From: Wenzhouxiangella sp.
Lineage (GTDB): Bacteria; Pseudomonadota; Gammaproteobacteria; Xanthomonadales; Wenzhouxiangellaceae
Reading direction: 5' to 3'
Assembly: GCA_007135355.1 (NCBI GenBank)
Contig: SLJA01000089.1
Location: 1-20,945 of the forward strand
Length of the DNA stretch: 20,945 bases
Shown here: positions 6,656 through 14,450 of the stretch, piece after piece
How the letters are laid out: every line of letters starts with the position of its first letter
Position numbering within the stretch: position 1 is the first letter of the stretch
Notes under the pieces: model-generated
Database searches by the model: none
What the model was told of the DNA's origin: nothing
What the model saw: the letters and a program-made list of their open reading frames with translations, nothing else
Translations under genes and position numbers: made by a program

Positions 6656-7315
6656 ATGTCCGCCACGCCCAGTCACCACCGAGAAGAAATCGCCAATGCC
6701 CTGACCCACGGGATCGGCGCTTTGCTGGCGGTTGGGGCGGGTGCCGTCCTGATCAGCTTGCTGGCGATTGAAGGCGGTGCACGCGAGCTGGTCAGCGCCG
6801 CGGTGTTCGTAGGATCGCTGGTGCTGCTTTACACTGCCTCCACGCTGTATCACCTGGCCCGCGATCCCGAACTGAAGTCGCGCCTGAAAGTTCTTGATCA
6901 TTGCGCCATCTTCCTGCTGATTGCCGGCACCTACACGCCGTTTACCATTGCCGCCATGCGCGGCGGCTGGGGCTGGTCGCTGTTCGGGGTGATCTGGGGG
7001 CTGGCGTTGACGGGCATTCTTTTCAAACTGTTCTTTACCGGCCGCTACCGCTATCTGTCGACTGCCACCTACATCGGCATGGGCTGGCTGATCGTGATCG
7101 CCTTTGTACCCTTGACCCAGGCGTTGACGCCAGCCGCCCTGGCCTGGCTGGTCGCCGGCGGTGTGATGTACACGGTCGGCACGCTGTTCTATCATGCGCA
7201 TCGTTTGCCTTACTCGCACGCCATTTGGCACCTTTTTGTGCTTGGCGGCAGCGTCTGCCACTTCTCGGCCGTGGCCGCTCAACTGATCGGCGCCGGCGGG
7301 CCTCATATGCCGTGA
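6656..7315 (+). CDS. trhA: Hemolysin III family (TrhA/PAQR) membrane protein
   Basis: This 219-residue inner-membrane protein with seven predicted helices belongs to the hemolysin III branch of the PAQR superfamily, implicated in membrane energetics and fluidity homeostasis; the original hemolysin name is misleading. Family marks are EEIANALTHGIGALLA at 10-25, STLYH at 62-66, DHCAIFLLIAGTYTPF at 81-96, and the C-terminal FYHAHRLPYSHAIWHLFVLGGSVCHF. Conserved histidines (H66, H82, H188, H192) could form the metal site seen in PAQR proteins. A 105-bp gap separates it from the GNAT gene, so it may have its own promoter; a TTAGCAT-like -10 just before the ATG is weak. Function in this organism is unknown. 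Confidence 0.9.
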   Translation: MSATPSHHREEIANALTHGIGALLAVGAGAVLISLLAIEGGARELVSAAVFVGSLVLLYTASTLYHLARDPELKSRLKVLDHCAIFLLIAGTYTPFTIAAMRGGWGWSLFGVIWGLALTGILFKLFFTGRYRYLSTATYIGMGWLIVIAFVPLTQALTPAALAWLVAGGVMYTVGTLFYHAHRLPYSHAIWHLFVLGGSVCHFSAVAAQLIGAGGPHMP

Positions 7316-7370
7316 GTGCCTTGACGCCGACTTGATACCATCACGGTCTGTTGACTTGCGTAAACTCCAG

Positions 7371-7898
7371 ATGAGCTCGATCCCGAAAATCCTGTTGCTG
7401 CTGTGCGTGTTGTGTCTCGCGGCCTGCGCCGCTACCCCCTCGGACGACCGCCTGATCCGTGAATCTTGGGCGGCTCTCGATCGATTTGTTGACCGCGATC
7501 CCGGGCTTCAGGATTGGATCGACCACGCCCATGGTTACGTGGTCTTTCCCGAAATCGCCAAGGGAGGGTTCTGGGTCGGCGGCGGCTTTGGCCGCGGCAT
7601 TGTCTTCGAACGGGGCGAACCGATCGGGCGGGCAACGACCTCACAAGCCACTATCGGCGCGCAAATTGGCGCTCAGTCCTACAGCCAGGTGATTTTTTTC
7701 CGCGATGACGCCGCACTGCGAACTTTCCAGCGTGGCAACCTTGAATTTTCGGCTCAGGCAACTGCAGTGGCCGCCACGGCAGGCGCGGCGGCGACCACGA
7801 GCTATGAGCGCGGGGTCGCCGTGTTCAACATGACTCGCGGCGGGCTGATGGCCGAAGCCTCGGTCGGCGGTCAGCGTTTCTCATTCGAACGGTTGTAA
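7371..7898 (+). CDS. SYLF-domain (YSC84-like) lipoprotein
   Basis: This 175-residue exported protein starts at the ATG at 7371. That start gives a clean lipoprotein signal: K6, a leucine-rich core, and lipobox LAAC with C19 as the lipidated residue. Alanine at +2 predicts sorting to the outer membrane. The mature part is a SYLF/YSC84 domain, a lipid-binding fold first described in eukaryotic SH3YL1/Ysc84 and widespread in bacterial lipoproteins of unknown role. The glycine-rich GGFWVGGGFGRGIVF near 63-77, IGAQIGAQSYSQVIFF and the C-terminal VAVFNMTRGGLMAEASVGGQRFSF are diagnostic. An in-frame TTG at 7332 is a less likely start because it would bury the signal peptide. The gene converges on the ABC transporter gene with an 18-bp gap and no clear terminator. 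Confidence 0.9.
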   Translation: MSSIPKILLLLCVLCLAACAATPSDDRLIRESWAALDRFVDRDPGLQDWIDHAHGYVVFPEIAKGGFWVGGGFGRGIVFERGEPIGRATTSQATIGAQIGAQSYSQVIFFRDDAALRTFQRGNLEFSAQATAVAATAGAAATTSYERGVAVFNMTRGGLMAEASVGGQRFSFERL

Positions 7899-7916
7899 AG
7901 AAGCCGGGCCCGGGAC

Positions 7917-9737
7917 TTACGGATTGTCCGTCAGCGCCGCCGTTTCAGCCTGATCCGGCGCACGCTCGGCCTGGTCAAGAAACTGCAGACGCGCCAAACG
8001 GGCGTAAAGCCCGTGCTGTTCCATCAACTCCTCGTGCGTCCCCTCGGCCACCACTTGTCCCTGGTCCATGACCAGGATGCGGTCGGCACGCCGCACCGTG
8101 GCCAGCCGGTGGGCGATGACCAGCACCGTTCTATCCCTGCTGGCAGCATCCAGCGCTGTTTGCACCAGGCGCTCACTTTCAGCATCCAGACTGGCCGTGG
8201 CCTCATCCAGCAGCAACAAAGCCGGCTGCTTGACCAGCGCCCGGGCAATGGCAATGCGCTGGCGCTGCCCCCCGGACAACTGCACGCCCTTCTCGCCCAG
8301 GAAGGTGTCATAGCCTTGCGGCCAGGCGCCGATAAATTCATGCGCATGGGCGCTGCGCGCCGCCGCATCGACCAGGGCCTGGTCAGCATGGGGCCGGCCA
8401 TAGGTAATGTTGTCGGCCGCCGACCCGGAAAACACCACCACATCCTGCGGCACAAACCCCAGATTCCGGCGCAGTTCCTGAAGATCCAGGCGGCGCAAGT
8501 CCACACCATTGATTTGAATGCCGCCACGTTCCGGATCGTAAAAGCGCAGCAACAGCTGAAACAGTGTCGACTTGCCCGCACCCGAGGGGCCGACGACGGC
8601 CACGGTCTCACCCGCTCGCACTTCGAAATTCAGGCCCTTGAGCACATCGACCCCGGGCCGGGCCGGATAAGAAAAGTACACATCGCGGACATGCAGGCGC
8701 AGCGGGGCCTGCGGAAAAGGCACCGGCTGCGGCGGACTGGCAATCTCTGGTTCAATAGCCAGCAACTCGGCCAGGCGCTCCATGGCGCCGGCCGCGCGCT
8801 GCAGCTGGCTCCAAATCTCGCTCAGACTCGCGGTCGAGCCCGCGGCAATGGCCGCATACAACACAAACTGGCCCAACTGGCCCGGACTCATTGCCCCGGT
8901 CAGAACAGCACGCGCGCCCAGCCAGAGGACGAATGTGATCGCGGCGAAAGTCAGCAGAATGATCAGCACAATGAGGATGGTGCTAGCGGCAATTCGCTGT
9001 TTCGCAGCATCCAGCGCTGCCTCGACGGTGGTGCCAAAACGCTCGCTCTCCCGTGTCTCCTGGGCAAAGGCCTGCACGGTCTGGACCGCATTGATCGACT
9101 CATCCCCCAGCGCACTGATATCGGCAATCCGATCCTGGGCCGAACGAGACAGTCGCCGCACCCAACGGCCCAGCACCAGCACCGGCAGGATCATGAACAC
9201 GATCAGCAAGGCGATGATGCCGGCCAGATTCGGCGCGGTCAGGATCAGGGCAATGGAACTGGCCACCAGCATCAATACATTGCGGATACCGAAGGAAACC
9301 GTCGAACCGACCAGCGTTTCCACCAGGGTGGTGTCGGTATTCAATCTGGACAGCACTTCACCGGTGCGGGTGCGAGCGAAAAACTCCGGACTCATGCGCA
9401 AGACACGCTCATAGACCGCCTTGCGCACATCGGCCACCACCCGCTGGCCCAGCCAGCTGACCCAGTAAAAGCGCAAGCCGCCACCGACCGCCATCAGCAC
9501 CGCCGCGCCAAACAGCAGCCAGAACCAGCGATTGATGTGGGCCAGGTCATCGGCCATGAAGCCACGATCGATCACCTGGCCAACCGCCAGCGGAATAGCC
9601 AGCGCGCCGGCCGCCGAAAGCAGCAAGAACAGACCGGCCAGGCTGATTTGCAGCCGATAACGAGCTACGAACGGCCGCAGGGCCGCCAGCGAGCTGAGTT
9701 TGCGACTACCGGGCCGCTGTATTGCAGATTCAGACAT
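7917..9737 (-). CDS. MsbA-like ABC exporter (fused permease and ATPase)
   Basis: This 606-residue half-transporter would work as a homodimer in the inner membrane. Six transmembrane helices fall near 31-53, 71-93, 148-168, 172-190, 252-275 and 286-305, with the type I exporter loop ARTRTGEVLSRL at 121-132. The ATPase domain has Walker A GPSGAGKST at 383-391, Q-loop Q431, signature LSGGQ at 487-491, Walker B LLLLDE ending at E512, and H-loop H543. It resembles the proteobacterial 'MsbA-related' exporters more than lipid A flippase MsbA itself; no lpxK neighbour is seen. The substrate is unknown, with lipids or hydrophobic compounds plausible. The ATG at 9737 was chosen over an in-frame start at 9806 because it follows the rarD stop by 8 bp and gives a normal N-terminus. 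It is the third gene of an asmA-rarD-ABC unit. Confidence 0.92.
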   Translation of the reverse strand: MSESAIQRPGSRKLSSLAALRPFVARYRLQISLAGLFLLLSAAGALAIPLAVGQVIDRGFMADDLAHINRWFWLLFGAAVLMAVGGGLRFYWVSWLGQRVVADVRKAVYERVLRMSPEFFARTRTGEVLSRLNTDTTLVETLVGSTVSFGIRNVLMLVASSIALILTAPNLAGIIALLIVFMILPVLVLGRWVRRLSRSAQDRIADISALGDESINAVQTVQAFAQETRESERFGTTVEAALDAAKQRIAASTILIVLIILLTFAAITFVLWLGARAVLTGAMSPGQLGQFVLYAAIAAGSTASLSEIWSQLQRAAGAMERLAELLAIEPEIASPPQPVPFPQAPLRLHVRDVYFSYPARPGVDVLKGLNFEVRAGETVAVVGPSGAGKSTLFQLLLRFYDPERGGIQINGVDLRRLDLQELRRNLGFVPQDVVVFSGSAADNITYGRPHADQALVDAAARSAHAHEFIGAWPQGYDTFLGEKGVQLSGGQRQRIAIARALVKQPALLLLDEATASLDAESERLVQTALDAASRDRTVLVIAHRLATVRRADRILVMDQGQVVAEGTHEELMEQHGLYARLARLQFLDQAERAPDQAETAALTDNP

Positions 9738-9745
9738 GGGTGCTT

Positions 9746-10642
9746 TCAGTGCGCGGGCCCGCTGCGCTGCCTGGCCGCCCAGAAGAACAGAACCAGGGCC
9801 AGCCACACCGAGCCGAATGTAATAGCGTGGTCCATTGTAAACGGCTCACCGTAGACGAATACAGCCAGAAGAAAGGTGATGCTGGGGGCCAGGTACTGCA
9901 TCAGGCCGATGGTGCTCAAAGGCAAGCGACGCACGCCGGCGGCAAACAGCAGCAGCGGCGCCACGGTCAGCACACCGGTACCCGCCAGCAGCAGCATCAG
10001 CATCGGCTCGGCAGCAGGAAAAACAAGACGTTCACTACGCAACAACCACAGCAGCCAGGCAACCGCCCAGGGTGCAACAAACAGGGTTTCCCAGAACAAG
10101 CCAACCATGGGTCCGACCTGTAGCAGCTTGCGGATCACCGAGTACAGCGCAAAAGTGGAAGCCAGACTGACCGCAATCCAGGGCAGCTGTCCGAGCCTGT
10201 AGGTCAGCCAGCCGGTACCCATTGCTGCGAGCAACACTGCGAGTGTTTGCACCGGCACCAGGCGCTCGCGAAATACCAGCAGCCCCAGCAGCACCGACAT
10301 CAGTGGGTTGATGAAGTATCCCAACGAGGTTGACAAGACGCGATCACTGTTGACTGCATACACAAAGATCAGCCAGTTAAGCGCAATCAACCCGCCGGTC
10401 AGGCACAGCAGACCGGCCGTCTTGCGATCGATCCGGACATGCCGCGGGAACGACCGCCCGGTACGCAGCACCAGCACCAGCGCCAGCAGCAGCACCGACC
10501 AAACAACCCGATGGGCAATGATCTCGTCGGGTCCGACTCCGGACAGCCATTTGAAATAAATGGGCGCCAGACCCCAGATACTGAACGCCGACAGGCCCGC
10601 GATCAGACCCAGTCGCTCCTCCCCCTCATCCTCCGAACTCAC
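9746..10642 (-). CDS. rarD: EamA-family permease, RarD type
   Basis: This 298-residue inner-membrane protein of the drug/metabolite transporter superfamily has about ten hydrophobic helices in two EamA repeats. The N-terminal GLSAFSIWGLAPIYFKWLSGVGPDEIIAHRVVWS, the NWLIFVYAVNSDRVLSTSLGYFINPLMSVLLGLLVF block and LMQYLAPSITFLLAVFVYGEPF are characteristic of RarD (named for a chloramphenicol-sensitivity locus; natural substrate unknown). It starts with GTG at 10642, which overlaps the upstream asmA-like stop in a GTGA arrangement, implying translational coupling. A purine-rich stretch (GGAGGATGAGG) lies just inside the start and is not the RBS. Its own stop is 8 bp before the ABC exporter start. 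Confidence 0.9.
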   Translation of the reverse strand: MSSEDEGEERLGLIAGLSAFSIWGLAPIYFKWLSGVGPDEIIAHRVVWSVLLLALVLVLRTGRSFPRHVRIDRKTAGLLCLTGGLIALNWLIFVYAVNSDRVLSTSLGYFINPLMSVLLGLLVFRERLVPVQTLAVLLAAMGTGWLTYRLGQLPWIAVSLASTFALYSVIRKLLQVGPMVGLFWETLFVAPWAVAWLLWLLRSERLVFPAAEPMLMLLLAGTGVLTVAPLLLFAAGVRRLPLSTIGLMQYLAPSITFLLAVFVYGEPFTMDHAITFGSVWLALVLFFWAARQRSGPAH

Positions 10643-12213
10643 TGTGCGAGCGCTGGATCGGGGGTCGCGCGGAACCGCGGACTCCCCGCCGAACCGCCCA
10701 GCTCAAAGCGCTGCATTGCCCGGCCGTCATCCACGAAAACTGTTCCCTGGAGGAGATCCACCGCCGGTAACCACACGACCTGGAGCAGAATGTCCACTCC
10801 GTCATGTCGGACATGAAGAGATGGGAAAGCCACGGCATCGGTGAGGATCTGCACCTCGCCTTGCAAGGTATCGAACTCCGCTATCGCCTCCAAACCCGCC
10901 AGCTCTCTGAGCTCGGCCAGAGCAGGAAAACGACCATCGAAGAAATCCAGTTCGCCGGCGGCCACAACATCAGCGACATACGGGCGATCCGGCACCAAAC
11001 GAATTTGTCCAGCACCGGTAGCAACCAACGGGCTGCCAACGCTGTTCAGCAGTCTCGCCAGGTCATCCACGTCAAGCCGCAGCTGGCCCGTGATTTCGGC
11101 ATCGGTCGTGCTGGTCGCTATCTGCCCGTCGACGCTCAGCAAAGCACCCGGCAGGGTGGTGGGAGCCAAATGGAACCGACCCACCCCATTGGATGCAATC
11201 GCTGTCATGTCCACATTGGGAACCACCAGGGGCCCTAGCGTCAAACGATCGACCGTCAGTCCGAGCTCGAAATCGAACTGAGCCACCCAATTGGCCGACC
11301 AGATTGGCCAGTGCACGGGAGTTCCCGGCGACAGGATCTCGGAGAACGCGACCACATCCAGGGTCTCGGCCTGAGCCGAGAAGGAGAAAAACGGACGAGC
11401 GCGCCTGTCGTAATACCCCTGAACCAAAAGCCGCTGACCATTGACACTGAGAATGCCGCGATCCAGTGTTGCATGCTGCGGCGGCATCCGCGAAAAACTC
11501 ATTCCGCCTGACAGCAGAAATCTCTTCCCCGCCGGCGCGTGACGCCCGGCAAAGCGCATATCCGAAAGCTGGAACTGTTCACTTTCGCTTGGAACAAACA
11601 GCACGCCCCCCACCTCGACATCCGTCAGGCCCACTGGCTGCGTAATGCCGCCCTGAAAATTCAGATTGATGGCCTGATCAAAGGAAAACTGGTCCAGCTC
11701 GATGCGGTCGACCCTGACGTTTCGTGCCCCCTCAAGCGTCAATCCGGCCAGGCCGATTTCGGCATCTTCCAAACGAACCGGTCCACTGGCCGTGATTCCC
11801 GGACCGCCGCCGCTACCCGGGCGGCGAATCAGTCCGGCCAGACTTCGCGATCCTGACTCATCATCAGCAAAATTCAACCGCACGCCTTCCAGCGCCAGAT
11901 CACGCGTCTCTACTCGACCCAGCAGAAGCGGCAGCAGGCGCAATTCAACCGACAGGCTGTCGGCACTGATGAAATCGGGGCCCGAGCGATCACTGGGACC
12001 GGACAGACGGATCTGATCAGCGCGGATTCGGAACCGGGGGAAAAATTGCAGCGAAACCTCGCCATCAATGCTCAAGTGGCGCCCGGTTTGCACCTCCACA
12101 TGGCCGATCAACAATGCCTGCAGCCGCGTCTGATCACCAAAAATGATCAGGCTGGCGACAAAGCCCAGCACCATGATGGTGGTTGCGGCAAGCAGAATGG
12201 ACCAGTGACGCAT
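10639..12213 (-). CDS. AsmA-family envelope protein
   Basis: This 524-residue protein has one N-terminal membrane anchor (about 5-25, SILLAATTIMVLGFVASLIIF) and a large periplasmic region rich in beta strands. The segment after the anchor, with GRHLSIDGEVSLQFFPRFRIRADQIRLSG, is the AsmA N-terminal signature. Repeating strand-turn units follow throughout, and a C-terminal GAGQIRLV...LDFFDGRFP region is AsmA-like. AsmA/YhdP/TamB relatives act in outer-membrane biogenesis and are thought to bridge lipids across the periplasm; that role is inferred here. The ATG at 12213 was chosen because upstream in-frame ATGs would run through the rplQ terminator and into rplQ. AGGCGG 9 bases upstream serves as RBS. 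It is the first gene of the asmA-rarD-ABC unit. Confidence 0.85.
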   Translation of the reverse strand: MRHWSILLAATTIMVLGFVASLIIFGDQTRLQALLIGHVEVQTGRHLSIDGEVSLQFFPRFRIRADQIRLSGPSDRSGPDFISADSLSVELRLLPLLLGRVETRDLALEGVRLNFADDESGSRSLAGLIRRPGSGGGPGITASGPVRLEDAEIGLAGLTLEGARNVRVDRIELDQFSFDQAINLNFQGGITQPVGLTDVEVGGVLFVPSESEQFQLSDMRFAGRHAPAGKRFLLSGGMSFSRMPPQHATLDRGILSVNGQRLLVQGYYDRRARPFFSFSAQAETLDVVAFSEILSPGTPVHWPIWSANWVAQFDFELGLTVDRLTLGPLVVPNVDMTAIASNGVGRFHLAPTTLPGALLSVDGQIATSTTDAEITGQLRLDVDDLARLLNSVGSPLVATGAGQIRLVPDRPYVADVVAAGELDFFDGRFPALAELRELAGLEAIAEFDTLQGEVQILTDAVAFPSLHVRHDGVDILLQVVWLPAVDLLQGTVFVDDGRAMQRFELGGSAGSPRFRATPDPALAQ

Positions 12214-12242
12214 CTTCCAGAACCGCCTGATAACAGCCTTCC

Positions 12243-12273
12243 ATTGTAGCGAAGGCCAGCGGCCAAAACGCAA
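12243..12273 (-). promoter_or_regulatory. Possible promoter for the asmA-rarD-ABC unit
   Basis: On the minus strand TTGCGT (12273-12268) and TACAAT (12248-12243) are spaced by 19 bp, 30 bases before the AsmA-like ATG. The -35 overlaps the foot of the rplQ terminator, so the new unit would start directly after the ribosomal operon ends. The -10 is good; the spacing is longer than ideal. Confidence 0.35.
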
Positions 12274-12299
12274 AAGCCCGGCCGGAGCCGGGCTTTTGC
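12270..12299 (-). terminator. Intrinsic terminator of the alpha ribosomal operon
   Basis: A perfect 13-bp stem (12270-12282 with 12287-12299; arm GCAAAAGCCCGGC) closes on a CGGA-type tetraloop 23 bases after the rplQ stop. On the minus strand it is followed by GTTTT. The GC-rich core, flanking A/T pairs and short T run make it a convincing rho-independent terminator for rplQ. Confidence 0.9.
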
Positions 12300-12322
12300 A
12301 CAAACGACCGTTTGGGTCGCGC

Positions 12323-12712
12323 TCAGTCCGCGTCGGCGCGGGCTCCCGGTGCATCCGGCCGATCCACCAGCTCGACATAGGCCATGGGTGCCTTGTCGCC
12401 GGCGCGGAACCCGCATTTCAAAATCCGCAGGTACCCGCCTGGCCGTGCGGCATAGCGCGGACCGAGCTCGTTGAACAGCTTGCCGACCGCTTCCTTGTCG
12501 CGTAAGCGCGCGAAGGCCAAGCGGCGCTTGGCGACGGTGTCTTCCTTGGCCAGCGTGATCAGAGGTTCGGCCACTCGCCTGAGCTCTTTCGCTTTGGGCA
12601 GGGTGGTCTTGATCAGCTCATGCTGAATCAGGCTCGCCGTCATATTCTTGAACATCGCTCTGCGATGCGATGAGTTGCGGTTCAGCTTCCGCCCGGCTTT
12701 ACGATGACGCAT
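12323..12712 (-). CDS. rplQ: 50S ribosomal protein L17
   Basis: L17 binds 23S rRNA near the exit tunnel on the large subunit. The 129-residue protein opens with MRHRKAGRKLNRNSSHRRAMFKNM and contains LIQHELIKTTLPKAKELRRVAEPLITLAK, the L17 hallmark; the GGYLRILKCGFRAGDKAPMAYVELVDR segment is also standard. The start at 12712 is fixed by homology and by GAGGAG shortly upstream; a longer in-frame extension into rpoA has no family support. It is the last gene of the alpha operon, 10 bp after rpoA, and is followed by a strong terminator. The C-terminal tail (PGARADAD) is variable in the family. Confidence 0.97.
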   Translation of the reverse strand: MRHRKAGRKLNRNSSHRRAMFKNMTASLIQHELIKTTLPKAKELRRVAEPLITLAKEDTVAKRRLAFARLRDKEAVGKLFNELGPRYAARPGGYLRILKCGFRAGDKAPMAYVELVDRPDAPGARADAD

Positions 12713-12722
12713 AGTATTCTCC

Positions 12723-13727
12723 TCAGTTCCCGGCCCGGGCCAAGCTCGCCGGCGGCCAGTTTTCCAGACGCGTACCCAAGGCAAGGTCGTGCGAAGCCAG
12801 GACGGTCTTGATTTCGGTCAGCGACTTCTTGCCCAGATTAGGGGTTTTCAACAACTCACTTTCGGTGCGCTGAACGAGGTCCCCGACATATTGGATATGC
12901 TCGGCCTTCAGACAGTTGGCCGAGCGGACGGTCAACTCCAGATCGTCGATGGGCCGCAGTAGGACCGGATCAAACGACTCGGTGCTCATCACATCCGCTT
13001 CTTTTTCGCGCGCCACGAAGTCCACGAACACCGACATTTGATCAACCAGAATGCCGGCAGCCAGCTTGACCGCCTGCTCGCAAGTCATGGTGCCGTTGGT
13101 TTCGATATCCAACACCAGCTTGTCCAGATCGGTGCGCTGAGCCACACGGGCGCTCTCAACTGTGTAGGCGACACGATGCACAGGGCAGTAGGAGGCGTCC
13201 AGCTGCAAGCGCCCAATCGGGCGGGTTTCCTCTTCATCAAACCGCAGCGCGGCGGCCGGCTGATAGCCCACGCCCCGGGTCACCTTCAACCGCATGCGGA
13301 TCGATGCATCCTTGGTCAAATTGCAGATCACATGCTCCGGGTTCACAATTTCAACGTCGTGGTCCAGCTGAATATCACCCGCCGTGACCGGCCCCGCTGA
13401 ATCCTTGGTCAAGGTCAGAGTGGCTTCGTCTCTGGAGTGCATGCGCACCGCCACGTCTTTCAGGTTGAGCAGCAGCTCCACGATATCTTCCTGCAAGCCC
13501 TCGACCGAGGTGTACTCGTGCAAAACGCCGTCGATTTCGGCTTCGGTGATCGCGCTGCCTGGAATGGAGGACAACAAAACCCGACGCAGGGCGTTACCCA
13601 GGGTGTGTCCAAAGCCGCGTTCCAACGGTTCCAGGGTAATGCGCGCACGCCGCGCTGAAATCTCATCGACTATCAGCCCTTTGGGCTTGAGCATTTCGCC
13701 GATCAGTTCGCTAATCTGGCCAGACAT
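12723..13727 (-). CDS. rpoA: DNA-directed RNA polymerase subunit alpha
   Basis: The alpha dimer seeds RNA polymerase assembly, and its C-terminal domain contacts UP elements and activators. The 334-residue protein (E. coli 329) has the N-terminal assembly domain with TLEPLERGFGHTLGNALRRVLLSSIPG and EIDGVLHEYTSVEGLQEDI, and HVICNLTKDASIRMRLKV in the middle. After a linker comes the C-terminal domain LRPIDDLELTVRSANCLKAEHIQYVGDLVQRTE..LLKTPNLGKKSLTEIK. The RSANCLK segment keeps the arginine, asparagine and lysine that contact UP-element DNA in E. coli (R265, N268, K271). An AGAGAGG RBS precedes the ATG. It lies between rpsD and rplQ, as in most proteobacterial alpha operons. Confidence 0.98.
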   Translation of the reverse strand: MSGQISELIGEMLKPKGLIVDEISARRARITLEPLERGFGHTLGNALRRVLLSSIPGSAITEAEIDGVLHEYTSVEGLQEDIVELLLNLKDVAVRMHSRDEATLTLTKDSAGPVTAGDIQLDHDVEIVNPEHVICNLTKDASIRMRLKVTRGVGYQPAAALRFDEEETRPIGRLQLDASYCPVHRVAYTVESARVAQRTDLDKLVLDIETNGTMTCEQAVKLAAGILVDQMSVFVDFVAREKEADVMSTESFDPVLLRPIDDLELTVRSANCLKAEHIQYVGDLVQRTESELLKTPNLGKKSLTEIKTVLASHDLALGTRLENWPPASLARAGN

Positions 13728-13762
13728 GAATCTGCCTCTCTTTCAATACTTTCGTTGAAGAC

Positions 13763-13785
13763 CTGCCGACGACAGTCGCCGACAG
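13763..13785 (-). promoter_or_regulatory. Stable hairpin between rpsD and rpoA
   Basis: A 23-base sequence forms a near-perfect stem of ten pairs (two of them G-U) around a 3-base loop, 8 bases after the rpsD stop and 36 bases before the rpoA ATG. No T run follows, so it is not an intrinsic terminator. It could be an RNA-processing or stability element that adjusts rpoA output relative to the ribosomal genes. Confidence 0.45.
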
Positions 13786-13792
13786 CAGACAA

Positions 13793-14419
13793 TTACTTCG
13801 AATACAGCTCGACGATCAGGTTTTCGTTGATATCGGGCGGCAGGTCGTCACGGTCGGGCCTCGCCTTGAACACGCCTTCAAGCTTGTCCACGTCGATTTC
13901 AATCCAGGCCGGAATGGTGTCCAGGTCGCGCGCCAGGGTCAACGACTCCTGGATTCGCAGCTGCTTGCGCGCCTTCTCGCGCACCGAAATGCGGTCCCCG
14001 GGCTGTATCTGCGCGGAAGGAATATTGCAGACGGCACCGTTGAGCTCAATGCCCTTGTGCGATACCAGCTGACGCGCCTGGGCCCGGGTCACACCAAAGC
14101 CCATCCGGTAAACCACATTGTCCAAACGGCTTTCCAGCAGCTGCAACAGGTTTTCACCGGTAGCGCCCTTGAGCCGAGCTGCTTCCTTGTAGTAGTTGCG
14201 GAACTGGCGCTCCAGGATGCCATACATGCGCCGCACCTTCTGCTTTTCGCGCAGCTGAAGCGCATAATCAGACAGGCGCTGACGACGGCTGTCGCCGTGC
14301 TGTCCCGGCGGCTGATTCAGCTTGCACTTGGAATCCAGTCCACGCGCGGGGCTCTTCAGGTTGAGATCCATACCCTCGCGGCGAGCGAGCTTGCAAGTGG
14401 GTCCGATGTATCGTGCCAT
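13793..14419 (-). CDS. rpsD: 30S ribosomal protein S4
   Basis: S4 nucleates 30S assembly on 16S rRNA; in E. coli it also represses translation of the alpha operon. The 208-residue protein (E. coli 206) starts MARYIGPTCKLARREGMDL and has PGQHGDSRRQRLSDYALQLREKQKVRRMYGILERQF. Its S4 RNA-binding domain (LESRLDNVVYRMGFGVTRAQARQLVSHKGIELNG) is at about 95-130. Two cysteines, C9 and C32, sit at positions occupied by zinc ligands in four-cysteine S4 forms, but the other two ligands are absent. The start at 14419 is set by homology; an upstream in-frame extension overlaps rpsK and has no support. It precedes rpoA with a 65-bp gap. Confidence 0.97.
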   Translation of the reverse strand: MARYIGPTCKLARREGMDLNLKSPARGLDSKCKLNQPPGQHGDSRRQRLSDYALQLREKQKVRRMYGILERQFRNYYKEAARLKGATGENLLQLLESRLDNVVYRMGFGVTRAQARQLVSHKGIELNGAVCNIPSAQIQPGDRISVREKARKQLRIQESLTLARDLDTIPAWIEIDVDKLEGVFKARPDRDDLPPDINENLIVELYSK

Positions 14420-14450
14420 TTTGTTCTCTGATCCGAATGACGGTGAAGGC

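Noticed and set aside
6158..7306. 382-codon open frame on the minus strand opposite the GNAT and hemolysin III genes
   Set aside because: It spans two unrelated, well-supported genes and the gap between them, has no family features, and has the same antisense composition bias.
7917..9737. Calling the ABC exporter MsbA itself
   Set aside because: The fold is right, but there is no lpxK neighbour and the sequence looks like the broader MsbA-related group, so no symbol was given.
8013..9854. 613-codon open frame on the plus strand opposite the ABC exporter
   Set aside because: It is the antisense frame of a GC-rich gene, very rich in Gln, His and Arg, with no recognisable domain; the opposite strand has complete ABC motifs.
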